From the NCBI RefSeq assembly GCF_013283875.1, contig NZ_CP054139.1, positions 2,852,001 through 2,916,000 of the forward strand: DNA of 64,000 nucleotides, read 5' to 3'. Position numbers and translations under genes: made by a program. The DNA is from Mucilaginibacter mali. GTDB lineage: Bacteria > Bacteroidota > Bacteroidia > Sphingobacteriales > Sphingobacteriaceae. The notes under the pieces were generated by a model. That model worked only from the letters and a program-made list of their open reading frames with translations, was not told the origin of the DNA and did not search any database. Numbering within the stretch: the stretch's first letter is position 1; every line of letters begins with the position of its first letter. Below are positions 1 through 7,883 of the stretch, in pieces.

Positions 1-1
1 G

Positions 2-1078
2 ACCATGTCGGTATCAAAACTGAGCGAGCATTTAGTGCATTCGGGCTGCGAGGTACAGGTTTTCACTACAACGGCAAATGGGGCGACTGAATTACCTGTT
101 CATCAAAACACACCAATTGAAGTTGACGGGGTACCTGTTTATTACTTTAAACGGATAACTAAAGATCACAGTCACTTTTCTCCCTCGTTATTAAAAGCCG
201 TATGGAAACAGGTTAGGCGTTTTGATGTAGTGCATATCCACGCGTGGTGGAATACCGTATCGGTACTATCGGCCCTGGTGGCTATAATGCGGGGAGTACC
301 GGTAATTATATCGCCCAGGGGCACTTTAAGCGGGTATTCTTTCAATAATAAAAACAGTTTTTTTAAAAGCTGTATCCATCATTTATTGGGTAAACACCTT
401 TTGCACCGCAGTTATATACACGCTACCTCAGCGTACGAAAAAAATAATCTGCAGCAGATCATTACTGCTAAACAGATAATGACTATTCCTAATTTTATTG
501 AGTTGCCCGAAATAGCCGCAAAAACAGGCGATTTTGCAGAACCGCTAAAGTTGCTCTTTTTCTCACGGATAGAAGAAAAAAAAGGCCTCGATATCTTATT
601 AAATGCTTTGGTTGATGTTATCATCCCCTGGCATTTAACCATTGCCGGTACCGGTGATCCATTGTATATAGCACGTTTAAAACAGTTGGCTGTTCAAAAT
701 GGCATAAAAGCCAACATTAGCTGGATAGGGTTTCAAAACGAAAACAAGTTTGATATTATTGCCGAACATCACCTGATGGTATTACCTTCGTACGATGAGA
801 ATTTTGGTAACGTGGTGATCGAAAGCCTTAGCGTTGGGACTGCCGTATTAATAAGCCGGCAAGTTGGGTTGGCCGGTTACGTTACCGAAAACAATTTGGG
901 CTGGATTTGCGATACAAACGCGCCTTCAATTGCCGATGCGATAAATAATATGGATACAGATCGGTTAATCGGGATCAGTAATAGGGCACCCGGTATTATC
1001 AGGCGCGATTTTAATGAAGCGGTTTTAACACAACAATATATCAATATGTATCAACAAGTTACTACACAACATGGCTGA
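2..1078 (+). CDS. Glycosyltransferase family 4, start cut off by window edge
   Basis: GT-B-fold sugar transferase, cytoplasmic, likely adding a sugar to a surface polysaccharide or lipid carrier. The second Rossmann domain begins near residue 180 (PLKLLFFSRIEEKKGLD), and the nucleotide-sugar-binding E-x7-E motif is visible in YDENFGNVVIESL. The first ATG is at 5, but the frame is open to the window edge and the usual first beta strand with its Gly-rich loop is missing, so the true start lies upstream. The last 8 bases overlap the following methyltransferase gene, so it is translated as part of the same operon. The acceptor and sugar cannot be told from sequence. Confidence 0.88.
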   Translation, partial: TMSVSKLSEHLVHSGCEVQVFTTTANGATELPVHQNTPIEVDGVPVYYFKRITKDHSHFSPSLLKAVWKQVRRFDVVHIHAWWNTVSVLSALVAIMRGVPVIISPRGTLSGYSFNNKNSFFKSCIHHLLGKHLLHRSYIHATSAYEKNNLQQIITAKQIMTIPNFIELPEIAAKTGDFAEPLKLLFFSRIEEKKGLDILLNALVDVIIPWHLTIAGTGDPLYIARLKQLAVQNGIKANISWIGFQNENKFDIIAEHHLMVLPSYDENFGNVVIESLSVGTAVLISRQVGLAGYVTENNLGWICDTNAPSIADAINNMDTDRLIGISNRAPGIIRRDFNEAVLTQQYINMYQQVTTQHG

Positions 1079-1691
1079 TTACCACGAATACGGCTATACC
1101 GACCAGGGCGCCACACACGTGTTTAGCTACATACAGGCGCCGTTATTAACTATGCTCGATAAAGGGGTTAATACTTGCATACTTGATTTGGGTTGTGGTA
1201 ACGGTTATTTGGCTAATTATTTGTTAACGCAGGGATTTAATGTATATGGCACCGATGCATCGGCACAGGGTATTGCCATTGCGGCCAAAACCAACCCCGA
1301 CAGGTTTTTTTTACAGGATCTTTCAACCGGAGAATTACCCGCTGCATTACAATCATTAAAATTTGATACCATTATATCAACCGAAGTAATTGAACATTTG
1401 TACGATCCGGAAGCTTTTATCAACTTTTGTAAAAGTTGCTTAAAGGCAAACGGGCAAATCATTATCTCTACCCCGTATCATGGCTATTTAAAGAACCTGG
1501 TACTGGCGCTTTTTAACAAATGGGATACGCATGCTAACCCGCTGTGGCTGGGTGGCCATATTAAACTTTGGTCGGCAAGTACGCTTAGTAAATTGTTAAC
1601 TAATGCCGGATTTGAAGTAATTACCTTTAAAGGTTGCGGCAGGATACCTTATCTGTGGAAATCGATGATAATTAAGGCACGTTTAAAGTGA
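1071..1691 (+). CDS. Class I SAM-dependent methyltransferase
   Basis: 206 residues. SAM-binding motif I is LDLGCGNGYLA at about residue 40, followed by the acidic motif II region (YGTDAS) and a post-I segment typical of the Methyltransf_23/UbiG-like group. It sits between two glycosyltransferases and overlaps both neighbours (8 bases upstream, 4 bases downstream), so it probably methylates a sugar or a lipid-linked intermediate of the same polysaccharide pathway; that role is inferred only from context. Confidence 0.85.
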   Translation: MADYHEYGYTDQGATHVFSYIQAPLLTMLDKGVNTCILDLGCGNGYLANYLLTQGFNVYGTDASAQGIAIAAKTNPDRFFLQDLSTGELPAALQSLKFDTIISTEVIEHLYDPEAFINFCKSCLKANGQIIISTPYHGYLKNLVLALFNKWDTHANPLWLGGHIKLWSASTLSKLLTNAGFEVITFKGCGRIPYLWKSMIIKARLK

Positions 1692-2563
1692 ATAAGGCAT
1701 TTTCATTTATCATATTAACCTATAACGAGGATGTGCATCTGCCCCGCCTTTTGGCATCGGTTGCTGATTTGAATGCGCCAATATTTGTATTAGATAGCGG
1801 CAGTACCGATAGAACAGTTGAAATAGCCCAAAGCTATGGTGCCGAAGTTGTACAACATCCGTTTGAAAATCATCCCAAACAGTGGCACTATGCGTTAACA
1901 AACTTTAGTATAAATACCCCATGGATTATTTGCCTGGATGCCGACCAAATAGTTAGCCCGGAGTTAAAAGACCTGCTCATCGATTTCGATCCCGAAAAAT
2001 ATGCTGATGTTAACGGTATCTATTTTAATCGTAAAAACTATTTTAAAGGCAGGTGGATAAAGCATGGCGGGTACTATCCTTTTTATATGCTCAAGATGTT
2101 CCGTTATGGTGTTGGTTTTTCCGATCTGAACGAGAATATGGATCATCGCTTTATTGCCCCGGGTAAAACGGTGATATGGAAGAAGGGGCTCATCACCGAA
2201 GAAAACCTTAAAGAGAATAACATCAGTTTTTGGATAGCCAAGCACAACCGCTACAGCGATCTGCTGGCGCAGGAAGAAGTAGAGCGGATAAAGGATCTGC
2301 GACAGCAAACTATCCAGCCACATTTTTGGGGCAGCCCGTACGAGCGTACCGCATGGTTGAAAAGGTTATGGTGGAATACGCCACGCTATGTAAGGCCATT
2401 CTTATATTTCTTTCACCGCTTTATTTTTAAATTAGGGTTTCTTGACGGACGGACGGGCAGCATATTTCATTTTATGCAGGCGTTTTGGTTCAGGATGGTA
2501 GTTGATATTAAAATAGATGAAATATTGAAGCAGGAACGTAATGATACAAAAGCCCGGCAATAA
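1688..2563 (+). CDS. Glycosyltransferase family 2
   Basis: 291 residues, GT-A fold. The N-terminus SFIILTYNEDVHLPRLLASV is the classic nucleotide-sugar-binding strand-loop, and the metal-binding DxD is DAD at residues 84-86. The length and the C-terminal aromatic, basic segment (roughly 215-270) resemble WaaE/KdtX-like lipopolysaccharide glucosyltransferases. It overlaps the methyltransferase by ATGA-type coupling (4 bases) and the next gene by 23 bases, so it is part of the same translationally coupled operon. Confidence 0.88.
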   Translation: MNKAFSFIILTYNEDVHLPRLLASVADLNAPIFVLDSGSTDRTVEIAQSYGAEVVQHPFENHPKQWHYALTNFSINTPWIICLDADQIVSPELKDLLIDFDPEKYADVNGIYFNRKNYFKGRWIKHGGYYPFYMLKMFRYGVGFSDLNENMDHRFIAPGKTVIWKKGLITEENLKENNISFWIAKHNRYSDLLAQEEVERIKDLRQQTIQPHFWGSPYERTAWLKRLWWNTPRYVRPFLYFFHRFIFKLGFLDGRTGSIFHFMQAFWFRMVVDIKIDEILKQERNDTKARQ

Positions 2564-3101
2564 GGAACCTGTAAAGTTTATCATCACATTTATTGTGCTG
2601 TTTTTGCTATTTTATTATTTCAACATCTTTTATTTCGCCATCACCCTACCAAATAGCAGGCACTACAACGCTTTTTTAGCTACCCATTTCGATTATATTA
2701 ATGGCTTACGCTGGGTGCTTATTAAATCGAGCGCGGGCATCCTGAAGTTGTTTGGCTACGTAGTGGTAAGCAACAAATACGAGTTATTGGTTGCCGGCCG
2801 GGGGATGATACAGGTGGTTTATACCTGCCTGGGTTTGGGTGTCCTCAGCTTTTTCGCAGCGTTTGTTATCGCCTATCCCAAACAGATGAAGGCCAGGCTT
2901 ACCTTCCTTTTCGCGGGCATTTTCTGCATCGAATTTTTGAATGTGATACGCCTGGCCTTGCTTGCGCTGTATTGGAACAGGCAAAAAAACAAGATCATAG
3001 ACCATCATACCCTCTTTAATATCTTTATTTACATTGTTATTGCCATAACCTTGTATTATTGGGTTACCGCAAAGAAAAACAATCCACATGGCGCAAACTG
3101 A
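2541..3101 (+). CDS. Exosortase/archaeosortase family protein
   Basis: 186 residues, about 5-6 membrane segments. The family's three catalytic residues are all present in order and spacing: Cys96 (QVVYTCLGLG), Arg137 (LNVIRLALL) and a His at 155/156 (IDHHTLFN). Exosortases are membrane transpeptidases that cut C-terminal sorting tails, usually next to exopolysaccharide genes, and the glycosyltransferases on both sides fit. Single-gene exosortases of Bacteroidota have several named subtypes (for example XrtY); I cannot assign the subtype here. No PEP-CTERM-like substrate tail was seen in the window. Confidence 0.8.
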   Translation: MIQKPGNKEPVKFIITFIVLFLLFYYFNIFYFAITLPNSRHYNAFLATHFDYINGLRWVLIKSSAGILKLFGYVVVSNKYELLVAGRGMIQVVYTCLGLGVLSFFAAFVIAYPKQMKARLTFLFAGIFCIEFLNVIRLALLALYWNRQKNKIIDHHTLFNIFIYIVIAITLYYWVTAKKNNPHGAN

Positions 3102-3639
3102 CCTTTCATTATATCGAAACCCTGAGTACGATCCCGGCGGTAACGCTTTTAAACGATTGCTATGGTTTTATATCAACGCGCTGATATTTAAAACCAGCAT
3201 ATTGCCCATAAATGGGCTTAAGATTTTACTACTGCGTATGTTTGGCGCGCATATAGCAAAAGGCGTGGTGATAAAACCATGTGTAAATATTAAGTACCCC
3301 TGGAATTTAAGTATTGGCGAAAATACCTGGATAGGCGAAAATGTATGGATAGATAGCCTGGTGATGGTGAGCATAGGTGCCAATGCCTGCTTATCGCAAG
3401 GCGCGATAATTTTAACAGGCAGCCATAACTATAAGAGAAAAACGTTCGACCTGATCACCAACCCGGTTACGCTTGAAGATGGCGCATGGATAGGTGCCGG
3501 CGCTATTGTAAACCAGGGCATCACCATACACTCGCACGCTGTGCTCACAACAGGTTCGGTAGCCAATAAAAATATGGATGCCTATGGTATTTACCAGGGC
3601 AACCCGGCGGTAAAGATCCGCGTACGGGAAATAGAATAA
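3088..3639 (+). CDS. WcaF-type hexapeptide-repeat acetyltransferase
   Basis: 183 residues. Left-handed beta-helix hexapeptide repeats run from about residue 55 to 165 (ENTWIGENVWIDS, EDGAWIGAGAIVNQG) and end with the GNPAVKIR signature of this family. The catalytic-loop His is in TGSHNYKRKTF. Length and pattern match the colanic-acid-type acetyltransferase WcaF, which acetylates a sugar hydroxyl during polysaccharide assembly. It overlaps the exosortase gene by 14 bases, so it belongs to the same operon. Confidence 0.85.
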   Translation: MAQTDLSLYRNPEYDPGGNAFKRLLWFYINALIFKTSILPINGLKILLLRMFGAHIAKGVVIKPCVNIKYPWNLSIGENTWIGENVWIDSLVMVSIGANACLSQGAIILTGSHNYKRKTFDLITNPVTLEDGAWIGAGAIVNQGITIHSHAVLTTGSVANKNMDAYGIYQGNPAVKIRVREIE

Positions 3640-3648
3640 AGACACTAA

Positions 3649-5184
3649 ATGCTTTCCGAAAAAAAGATCACTCAACTAATTTTAGCCGCTACCGCTTTAT
3701 TCACTGTTATTATGGGTGCGCTCATCTTTGTACATCCTCCCGCCCTATATCCCGATCCGGGATGGGGGTTTAAGGTAATGCGCAGCATGCAAGCGGGAAG
3801 CCCGTTTAATACCCTTATCAGTCCCGATCATGAAGACATTGCGCAAAACGGTTCCGTCTTTTTATCGTGGTGGTCGCCAGGGCAATATCTTGTCCCTTAC
3901 TTTTTTATTTCCGTTTTCAAATTAAAAATGGGGCCGGCTGTTGCTTTAACAATAAGCTTATGTTCATTATGCGGATTAGCAGGCCTAAACACCTTTTTTA
4001 AAAAGATCGGCTTCCCCCCGTTAATATCAGCCGTCAGCATCGCCTTTATTGCCAGCCAGCAGATCTACCTTATCCCCTTTATTTTTTATAATGGTGGCGA
4101 GGTTATCCTTTTCGCTTTCACGGGCTGGTTCTTATATGGCTGCTGCTATTTTACCAGGGTCAGCTGGCAATTAATGATTTTCGTATTACTGTCGGGTGTT
4201 GTCGGTTTCTTTTGTAAATCGGCTTTTTTATGGATCTACTTAGCAGGCCTGGCTTATTTATGGATACGCTTATCCACGGGAAGTAAAATTGTTTCCTGGT
4301 TGATAAATGGCATCAGTATTGGGGTACCTGCCGTGCTATCTTTGGCCACCATCTACCTGGGTTACCTCTCAAAAGGCGATAATCCGGCAGCTAATGTAAA
4401 CGGAATTAAATGGGCCTGGGAAACGTTTTGCTTTCCGCTGGCATCCCCCCTGCTTACGGCTTTGCCTATCGATGATTTTAGCAATGGCATTATCAATTAC
4501 CCCGTAGGCATCACTATTGTATTGGCATTGCTAAGTGTAGCTTTAATTGTATATCTCTGTAAAACCACCCCCAACAGCAGTTACACGTTGTTAGTGCTAA
4601 TACTCTATGGCGTTGCCGTATTGTTTTACAGTATTAATTTTTTAAGGCAGGCCAATATCTCGTACGAAGCAAGGCATATGCGTATCATCGGGCTGGTCAT
4701 TACCCCTGGCATTATTTACGCTTTAAGCAAAATAAACAGAGTGTACTGGCTATTATTCGCCCTGATATGGCTATACATTATTAAGGTTAATTACACGTTT
4801 TTATCTACCGGGTACGAAAGAAATGTCAGTTCATCCGGCCATGGCAGTACGGGGCTAGCTCAGGTGTTTATCGATCAGCCAACACTTAACTACCTTAGCG
4901 CGCTTGATGCAGCACAACGCAACGCCATTTTTGTATTCATCACTCCCGATGCTGGGCTGGAGATCAACCACAACCGCGTGATCACTTACCCTGAAATAGA
5001 CGATAACCTGCAACCCCAAAACGATTTCGACAAATACGCTGGTCACAAAGGGCCATTGTATATCGTTCTGCCAAAATCGTACGTAGGCACCAAGGCATCC
5101 ATGTATTTTAAAAATTTCCCTGGCTACAGCAATTTTGAGTTGGCACAGCCCGGGAAAAACTACGTTATATATTCGGCTAAGTAA
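3649..5184 (+). CDS. Polytopic membrane protein, glycosyltransferase 39/87-like
   Basis: 511 residues with roughly ten to twelve hydrophobic segments, a first extracytoplasmic loop rich in Pro/Gly/Asp (PPALYPDPGWGFKVM) and a soluble C-terminal tail of about 100 residues. That layout is typical of membrane glycosyltransferases that use a polyprenyl-phosphate sugar, but no catalytic signature was certain, so the function is not assigned. It is the last gene of the operon, 9 bases after the acetyltransferase, and is followed by a strong terminator. Confidence 0.7.
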   Translation: MLSEKKITQLILAATALFTVIMGALIFVHPPALYPDPGWGFKVMRSMQAGSPFNTLISPDHEDIAQNGSVFLSWWSPGQYLVPYFFISVFKLKMGPAVALTISLCSLCGLAGLNTFFKKIGFPPLISAVSIAFIASQQIYLIPFIFYNGGEVILFAFTGWFLYGCCYFTRVSWQLMIFVLLSGVVGFFCKSAFLWIYLAGLAYLWIRLSTGSKIVSWLINGISIGVPAVLSLATIYLGYLSKGDNPAANVNGIKWAWETFCFPLASPLLTALPIDDFSNGIINYPVGITIVLALLSVALIVYLCKTTPNSSYTLLVLILYGVAVLFYSINFLRQANISYEARHMRIIGLVITPGIIYALSKINRVYWLLFALIWLYIIKVNYTFLSTGYERNVSSSGHGSTGLAQVFIDQPTLNYLSALDAAQRNAIFVFITPDAGLEINHNRVITYPEIDDNLQPQNDFDKYAGHKGPLYIVLPKSYVGTKASMYFKNFPGYSNFELAQPGKNYVIYSAK

Positions 5185-5202
5185 ACAGCACCGATCTTAA
5201 AC

Positions 5203-5236
5203 AAAAAAACGCTCCGATTAATGGAGCGTTTTTTTA
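5203..5236. terminator. Bidirectional intrinsic terminator
   Basis: An 8-bp stem (AACGCTCC / GGAGCGTT) with a 5-base loop lies between an A run and a T run, so it can end the polysaccharide operon from the left and the ferritin-like operon from the right. Confidence 0.9.
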
Positions 5237-5255
5237 TTTAGATATTTTTCGGGGA

Positions 5256-6125
5256 TTACGAAACATGGAATGGAGCAACCAAATTTAGCACCTGAGCCAT
5301 AGTTAGTGGCTCGTCAAAAGCCTCAACAGCCGCTGATAATGAAATGGTAGAATTTGCAGAGACACCCGGCAATTTGGTAATATCAACAGCAGGACTACCT
5401 TGCATTGTGTTATTTTCTGATGCATAATTGCCATCAACAGTGCTGATGCCGGTATCGTTGGCTACGTTACCGGTCCCTAATGATATCCAGGGTTTTGTTG
5501 CGCTTGCTCCGCTAATGGTAGTACGGCGCAAATAACGTATGGCCGAGGCGTGGCGCGCCTCTACCGAGTGGATATTCAGGGCTGCTGTTAAATAGGTTTG
5601 GTCTTTCAGCAACACACCAGCCTGTCCCTTATAAGCACGTACCCCGGTATCTTCAAGCACCTGCGCTACAGCAAGAAAGGTTGCATAATTAGTAAAAACC
5701 GTTGCAAACGCCCCTCCGGCAGTAAAATCATAACTACTATCGGCAGGTTGCGCTACTGCATTAGTGCCTAAAGCAGTTTTTAGGAAGTTCACGTGCGATA
5801 CCTCATGCGCGGCAATCGGCGCTAAAATATTCGTACGATCTGACGTGGGTACAACCAACGAGGCTTGCGCTAAACCGGTGCGGTAGAACGCCGCTTCAAA
5901 GTATTCCAGTTTTAAGGCAAAGTTTAATGTGGCCAATACCGCCGATGATGGTACTTGTCCATAAGCCTTTTTAAGCAACTCACTAAAGGCAAAGGGCAAA
6001 GCGGCTACCGCTACTTTGCTACCGAAACTGGTCATGTTTTTTATCGCGTCTCGGCGCGGGCTGATGCGGTCCTGAAACTCTGGATCAGCTTTTTCAATAT
6101 CTTCGAATAATTCAAATAAATTCAT
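5256..6125 (-). CDS. Ferritin-like domain protein (Ferritin_2 family)
   Basis: 289 residues. A four-helix ferritin-like domain of the desiccation-related PCC13-62 type; two ExxH iron-ligand motifs are seen (AAHEVSHVNF and SVEARHASAI). A twin-arginine-like segment (SPRRDAIKNM) precedes a hydrophobic stretch at about residues 30-48, so export through Tat is likely although the leader is long and atypical. It is the second gene of a two-gene operon, 11 bases after its paralogue. The family is linked to stress and desiccation, but its chemistry is poorly known. Confidence 0.82.
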   Translation of the reverse strand: MNLFELFEDIEKADPEFQDRISPRRDAIKNMTSFGSKVAVAALPFAFSELLKKAYGQVPSSAVLATLNFALKLEYFEAAFYRTGLAQASLVVPTSDRTNILAPIAAHEVSHVNFLKTALGTNAVAQPADSSYDFTAGGAFATVFTNYATFLAVAQVLEDTGVRAYKGQAGVLLKDQTYLTAALNIHSVEARHASAIRYLRRTTISGASATKPWISLGTGNVANDTGISTVDGNYASENNTMQGSPAVDITKLPGVSANSTISLSAAVEAFDEPLTMAQVLNLVAPFHVS

Positions 6126-6136
6126 GGCAATGTTGA

Positions 6137-6823
6137 TTAAGGGACGTAATTGAATGAAGCAGCGCTAACTTTGGTTTTAAGATAGGTGTTGGCAATGGGC
6201 AATACCTGCGCGATGCTTTGGGCCTTGTCCATACCATTGCCATCTAAAATCATATTGTTGGCAAAGCTACCGTAACTAACCAGGTTGCGGATATATGAGG
6301 CATGGCGCGCCTCTACCGAAACGATCTTACCGGCCAATAGCAAATAATCCGGGCTTTGTATCAGGTAGCCTGCGCCATTATAGGCGCTAACCCCTGTATC
6401 TTCAAAAGCCTGGGCCGCTGCAAGCACCTGGGTACGATTACTGAAATTAATACTGCTAAAATCGGGGGTCAAACTGCCGATAGCGTTTGAACCTAAAGCT
6501 GCTTTGAAGAATTCGCGATGCGCTACTTCGTGGTCCCTGATGTCAGTTAACAAGGCTGTCTCAGTAGGCGTAATCCCGCTGTACGGCGTTAATGCAACCT
6601 GGATATAAAAGGCCGCCTCTAATTGCTCAAGCGCGTAGGCATAATTTAAAATGCCGGTATCGCCCGAACCTACATCAACTGTGTTAAAAATGTTATCGTG
6701 GTGTTTGTGGCACGATGACATGGCCAGTACACCTGTCGCGGCAACTGCCCCTGCACCTGCATAGCGCAAAAACGACCGGCGAGCCATGTTTACGTTAGTT
6801 CCTGTGTCAAATAATGTTTTCAT
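6137..6823 (-). CDS. Ferritin-like protein, Tat lipoprotein
   Basis: 228 residues. The N-terminus has twin Arg at 15-16 (ARRSFLRYAG), a hydrophobic run and a lipobox ending at Cys38 (LAMSSC), so the protein is probably Tat-exported and lipid-anchored. The fold carries two ExxH motifs (DHEVAHREFF, SVEARHASYI) that match those of the downstream paralogue. Translation may start at Met1 or at Met13, and either keeps the RR motif. It is the first gene of the operon, with an inverted repeat in its upstream region. Confidence 0.83.
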   Translation of the reverse strand: MKTLFDTGTNVNMARRSFLRYAGAGAVAATGVLAMSSCHKHHDNIFNTVDVGSGDTGILNYAYALEQLEAAFYIQVALTPYSGITPTETALLTDIRDHEVAHREFFKAALGSNAIGSLTPDFSSINFSNRTQVLAAAQAFEDTGVSAYNGAGYLIQSPDYLLLAGKIVSVEARHASYIRNLVSYGSFANNMILDGNGMDKAQSIAQVLPIANTYLKTKVSAASFNYVP

Positions 6824-6859
6824 AAGGTATTGTTTTTTCGTTTATTATATTTACCCTAA

Positions 6860-6883
6860 AAAACGAACAACGGTTTTCGTTTT
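6860..6883. promoter_or_regulatory. Inverted repeat, possible operator
   Basis: Perfect 8-bp arms AAAACGAA / TTCGTTTT with an 8-base centre, about 37 bases upstream of the ferritin-like operon start and 60 bases upstream of the divergent scpB. No T run follows, so an operator is more likely than a terminator. The core ACGAAAACCG recurs at 7521-7530. Confidence 0.4.
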
Positions 6884-6942
6884 AAGATAAATACTTCACT
6901 ACCAGTTAGAGTAGCACCAAAAGCTCTACTAAAAATATATAA

Positions 6943-7503
6943 ATGGATCGCATTGAACAACATATTGAGGCTTTAATATTCGCGTCGGAACAAAGCATCC
7001 GCGTTGAAGAGATCGTTTACTGCCTGCAGGCCACGTTCGGGGAGGATTTTGCAGAACAGGATATCAAAACGCATCTTGATAGCATCAAAACCAAATATCA
7101 GTCGCCTGCTTTAGCTTTAGAAATGGTTAAAATAGGCAATGGTTACCAGTTTTTAACCAAAAAAGATCATCACCCGGTTATTAACCAGTTGCAGCTGCAA
7201 CGATCGAAAAAGAAGTTAAGCCAGGCCGCTATAGAAACGCTGGCTATTATTGCCTATAAGCAACCGGTAACCAAACTGGATGTGGAACAAATAAGGGGAG
7301 TTAACAGCGATTACTCTATCCAAAAACTGCTGGAAAAGGAATTGATAACGATATCGGGTAAGTCGGAAACCGTTGGGAAGCCGCTTTTATACAGCACAAG
7401 CCCCTTGTTTATGGATTATTTTGGCATAAACGGCATCAGCGAATTACCTCAGATTAAAGACTTTACAGAGAACACAATTAGCATTGGCGAAGAGCAGGAA
7501 TAA
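6943..7503 (+). CDS. scpB: Segregation and condensation protein B
   Basis: 186 residues, the usual ScpB length. Two winged-helix domains: residues 1-75 (MDRIEQHIEALIFASEQ) and 85-165, with the conserved stretch SQAAIETLAIIAYKQPVTK and the RGVNSDYSIQKLLE motif. ScpB pairs with ScpA and SMC in chromosome condensation. No scpA is next to it. It is transcribed divergently from the ferritin-like operon. Confidence 0.95.
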   Translation: MDRIEQHIEALIFASEQSIRVEEIVYCLQATFGEDFAEQDIKTHLDSIKTKYQSPALALEMVKIGNGYQFLTKKDHHPVINQLQLQRSKKKLSQAAIETLAIIAYKQPVTKLDVEQIRGVNSDYSIQKLLEKELITISGKSETVGKPLLYSTSPLFMDYFGINGISELPQIKDFTENTISIGEEQE

Positions 7504-7517
7504 ATTTTATTTATTTT

Positions 7518-7546
7518 TTGACGAAAACCGATTTTAATTATTTTTG
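7518..7546 (+). promoter_or_regulatory. Bacteroidota-type promoter for the acidic small protein
   Basis: TTG at 7518-7520, an 18-base spacer, and TATTTTTG at 7539-7546, which fits TTG-N18-20-TAnnTTTG. It lies just after the scpB stop codon and about 75 bases before the next start codon. Confidence 0.55.
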
Positions 7547-7619
7547 GAATAGATAATTGAGTTGATAAGAAAAAAGATTTGTAGTAAATTTATCTTGATA
7601 AGACTAAAACGATAACGTT

Positions 7620-7793
7620 ATGGAAACGCCCAAAAAACCCTTGAAGAAAGCTGCTTCGGACAATGATGACCTGGATGATGACGATATCACCCCGGCACCA
7701 AAAAAGAAGTACGATGACGACGAAGATGATTACGACATGCCTTTGGACGACATGGACGTTGACGACCTGGATTACGACGACGACGATTATTAA
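7620..7793 (+). CDS. Small highly acidic protein
   Basis: 57 residues: a basic N-terminus (METPKKPLKKAA) followed by a body dominated by Asp, with repeated DDD/DDLD/DDYD blocks and a C-terminal DDDDY. It has no Cys or hydrophobic core, so it is probably disordered. Start and stop are clear, it has its own promoter-like sequence, and a strong terminator lies 31 bases after the stop, which together support a real gene. Short acidic proteins of this kind are often found near scpB in the phylum; no function is known to me. Confidence 0.75.
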   Translation: METPKKPLKKAASDNDDLDDDDITPAPKKKYDDDEDDYDMPLDDMDVDDLDYDDDDY

Positions 7794-7823
7794 TTAACAG
7801 ATATATTTATTTTTTAATAAAAG

Positions 7824-7859
7824 AAAAAGCATCCCGTGCAAACACGGGGTGCTTTTTTT
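7824..7859 (+). terminator. Intrinsic terminator
   Basis: Stem AAGCATCCCGTG / CACGGGGTGCTT with a CAAA loop, followed by seven T. It ends the small acidic protein gene and, because it lies before 7884, argues against earlier in-frame starts for the next gene. Confidence 0.9.
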
Positions 7860-7883
7860 ATAATTGTACTTTTAACCCACGGC

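Noticed and set aside
7836-7883. Earlier start for the YghO-like gene
   Set aside because: Those codons lie within a strong terminator hairpin.
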